From Candidatus Nealsoniibacteriota bacterium (GTDB lineage Bacteria; Patescibacteriota; Minisyncoccia; Minisyncoccales; RBG-13-42-11), in the NCBI GenBank assembly GCA_003556525.1, contig PWRH01000029.1, positions 1-6,692 on the forward strand: DNA of 6,692 nucleotides. Direction: 5' to 3'. The notes below the pieces were generated by a model, which saw only the letters and a list, made by a program, of their open reading frames with translations, made no database searches and was not told the DNA's origin. Position numbers and translations under genes: made by a program. Position 1 is the first letter of the stretch; the number at the start of each line of letters is the position of its first letter. Below are positions 6,361 through 6,692 of the stretch, piece after piece.

Positions 6361-6419
6361 TTAATAGAAAAAAAACAAATAGAAAACAAAAACAAATCCG
6401 GCTAAGCAGCCGGTTTTTT
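6280..6419 (+). promoter_or_regulatory. Candidate transcription attenuator with three mutually exclusive helices
   Basis: Segment 1, AAACCCAACCAA (6291-6302), pairs with TTGGCTGGGTTT (6340-6351) with one mismatch, and flanking bases extend this to 6280-6360 with bulges. Segment 2, GCTTGGCTGGGTTTGTT (6338-6354), also pairs with segment 3, AACAAATCCGGCTAAGC (6391-6407), over 17 continuous base pairs, three of them G-U. Segment 3 contains the left arm of the terminator hairpin, so the 2:3 helix is an antiterminator and the 1:2 helix an anti-antiterminator. A small local stem, AACCAA (6297-6302) with TTGGTT (6313-6318), competes for segment 1. The transcript origin is unclear: read-through from htrA or a weak promoter near 6249. 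The A-rich stretch 6367-6397 joins segments 2 and 3. I see no T-box or known riboswitch motif. The pairings were read by eye; function is inferred. Confidence 0.5.
6398..6419 (+). terminator. Intrinsic terminator in the leader of the 75-aa gene
   Basis: CCGGCT (6398-6403), loop AAGC, AGCCGG (6408-6413) and six T (6414-6419) make a textbook Rho-independent terminator. It ends 44 bases before the next ATG, leaving little room for a separate promoter, so the next gene probably depends on read-through. The A-rich sequence on its left would give a U-rich tail on the other strand too, but no minus-strand gene is present to use it. Confidence 0.85.
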
Positions 6420-6445
6420 AAATAGATCTTTTAAAACTAAAAAGA

Positions 6446-6453
6446 AAGGAGGT
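6446..6453 (+). promoter_or_regulatory. Consensus Shine-Dalgarno for the 75-aa gene
   Basis: AAGGAGGT is a perfect match to the anti-Shine-Dalgarno, 10 bases before the ATG at 6464. It is the only strong ribosome site in the window and sets the start of the small gene. It suggests high translation whenever the mRNA passes the terminator. Confidence 0.85.
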
Positions 6454-6463
6454 TGAACTAAAA

Positions 6464-6691
6464 ATGGTATACAGTATTGCCTTTGATTCAGACTCCGAAG
6501 TTTTTGAGTCAGTTCTTGCGCAAAGATGGCATAATTATGTAATGGAAAAAGTGGCGATTCAAAAGAAGCTTTCAGCCGACAACATTACAAAAGAAAAAAG
6601 AGAAATACTTACAAAAAGACTAAATGACATTGAAGAAAGATTAATTCCTGAAACATTAGATGCAATGGGCGTAAAAACTGAAAGAGTTTAA
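6464..6691 (+). CDS. Small helical protein of unknown function (75 aa)
   Basis: I do not recognise this protein. It is complete, 75 residues, with no signal peptide, membrane helix or Cys, so it should be cytoplasmic. The N-terminal VYSIAFDSDSEVFES (2-16) is acidic and may include a short strand. Residues 15-60 are mostly helix-forming and highly charged, with a Lys/Glu-rich stretch around ITKEKREILTKRLNDIEERL (45-64) that could form a helical hairpin or short coiled coil. The tail is TLDAMGVKTERV. The start is fixed by the perfect Shine-Dalgarno at 6446-6453. It follows a terminator by 44 bases with no clear promoter between, so its expression is probably set by read-through of that terminator. 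The stop falls at the window edge, and any operon partners lie beyond it. Charge and helix content suggest a protein- or RNA-binding factor, but that is only a guess. Confidence 0.8.
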   Translation: MVYSIAFDSDSEVFESVLAQRWHNYVMEKVAIQKKLSADNITKEKREILTKRLNDIEERLIPETLDAMGVKTERV

Positions 6692-6692
6692 A

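Noticed and set aside
6398..6413. SRP RNA-like AAGCAGCC motif
   Set aside because: It is part of the terminator hairpin, with none of the other SRP RNA elements around it.
6291..6419. T-box or known riboswitch
   Set aside because: No AGGGUGGNACCGCG T-box motif, specifier loop or familiar aptamer core could be read.
6323..6450. Sequestering of the Shine-Dalgarno by TCCTT (6323-6327) pairing with AAGGA (6446-6450)
   Set aside because: Only five pairs over a long distance, which is expected by chance.

Overview
The window is AT-rich (about one third G+C by eye) and tightly packed. All recognisable genes lie on the plus strand, and introns, tRNAs, rRNAs, CRISPR arrays and mobile elements are absent. 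Several traits suggest a Patescibacteria/CPR (Parcubacteria-like) bacterium: a short ComEC without a C-terminal nuclease-like domain, a single-TM HtrA with an acidic linker, a secreted clan GH-A protein, and mostly Shine-Dalgarno-poor starts. This assignment is inference from gene style, not a database match. Stops are TAA or TAG only, no gene needs TGA read as sense, and the standard bacterial code fits.

Layout. Bases 1-732 are the 3' part of comEC (DNA-uptake channel), cut by the left edge. After a 90-base gap with a good extended -10 comes a two-gene unit: a GT-B/MurG/MGDG-synthase-like glycosyltransferase (823-2097) that overlaps by 13 bases a DMT/EamA-type 10-TM transporter (2085-3026). 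A second promoter precedes a GTG-started exported clan GH-A glycoside hydrolase-like protein (3092-4087), followed by a family 2 glycosyltransferase (4138-4845) and a membrane-anchored HtrA/DegP-type serine protease with PDZ domain (4872-6164). The theme is cell envelope: making, moving, trimming and quality-controlling surface glycans or proteins, next to a DNA-uptake gene.

The most unusual part is the 299-base gap 6165-6463 and the small gene after it (6464-6691, 75 aa, unknown function). The gap holds a 9-bp hairpin just after htrA, a tandem 14-bp repeat, a possible 27-codon leader peptide rich in Ile/Val/Leu (6277-6360), and a strong intrinsic terminator (6398-6419) only 44 bases before the small gene's ATG. 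Three RNA segments in this leader can pair in mutually exclusive ways: segment 1 (6291-6302) with segment 2 (6338-6354); segment 2 with segment 3 (6391-6407), a 17-bp helix with three G-U pairs that would destroy the terminator; and segment 3 with segment 4 (the terminator). The leader-peptide stop lies just past segment 2, the geometry of classical translation-coupled transcription attenuation. I found no known riboswitch or T-box signature, so this is a candidate undescribed attenuator controlling an unknown small helical protein. It rests on pairing read by eye and needs comparative and experimental support.
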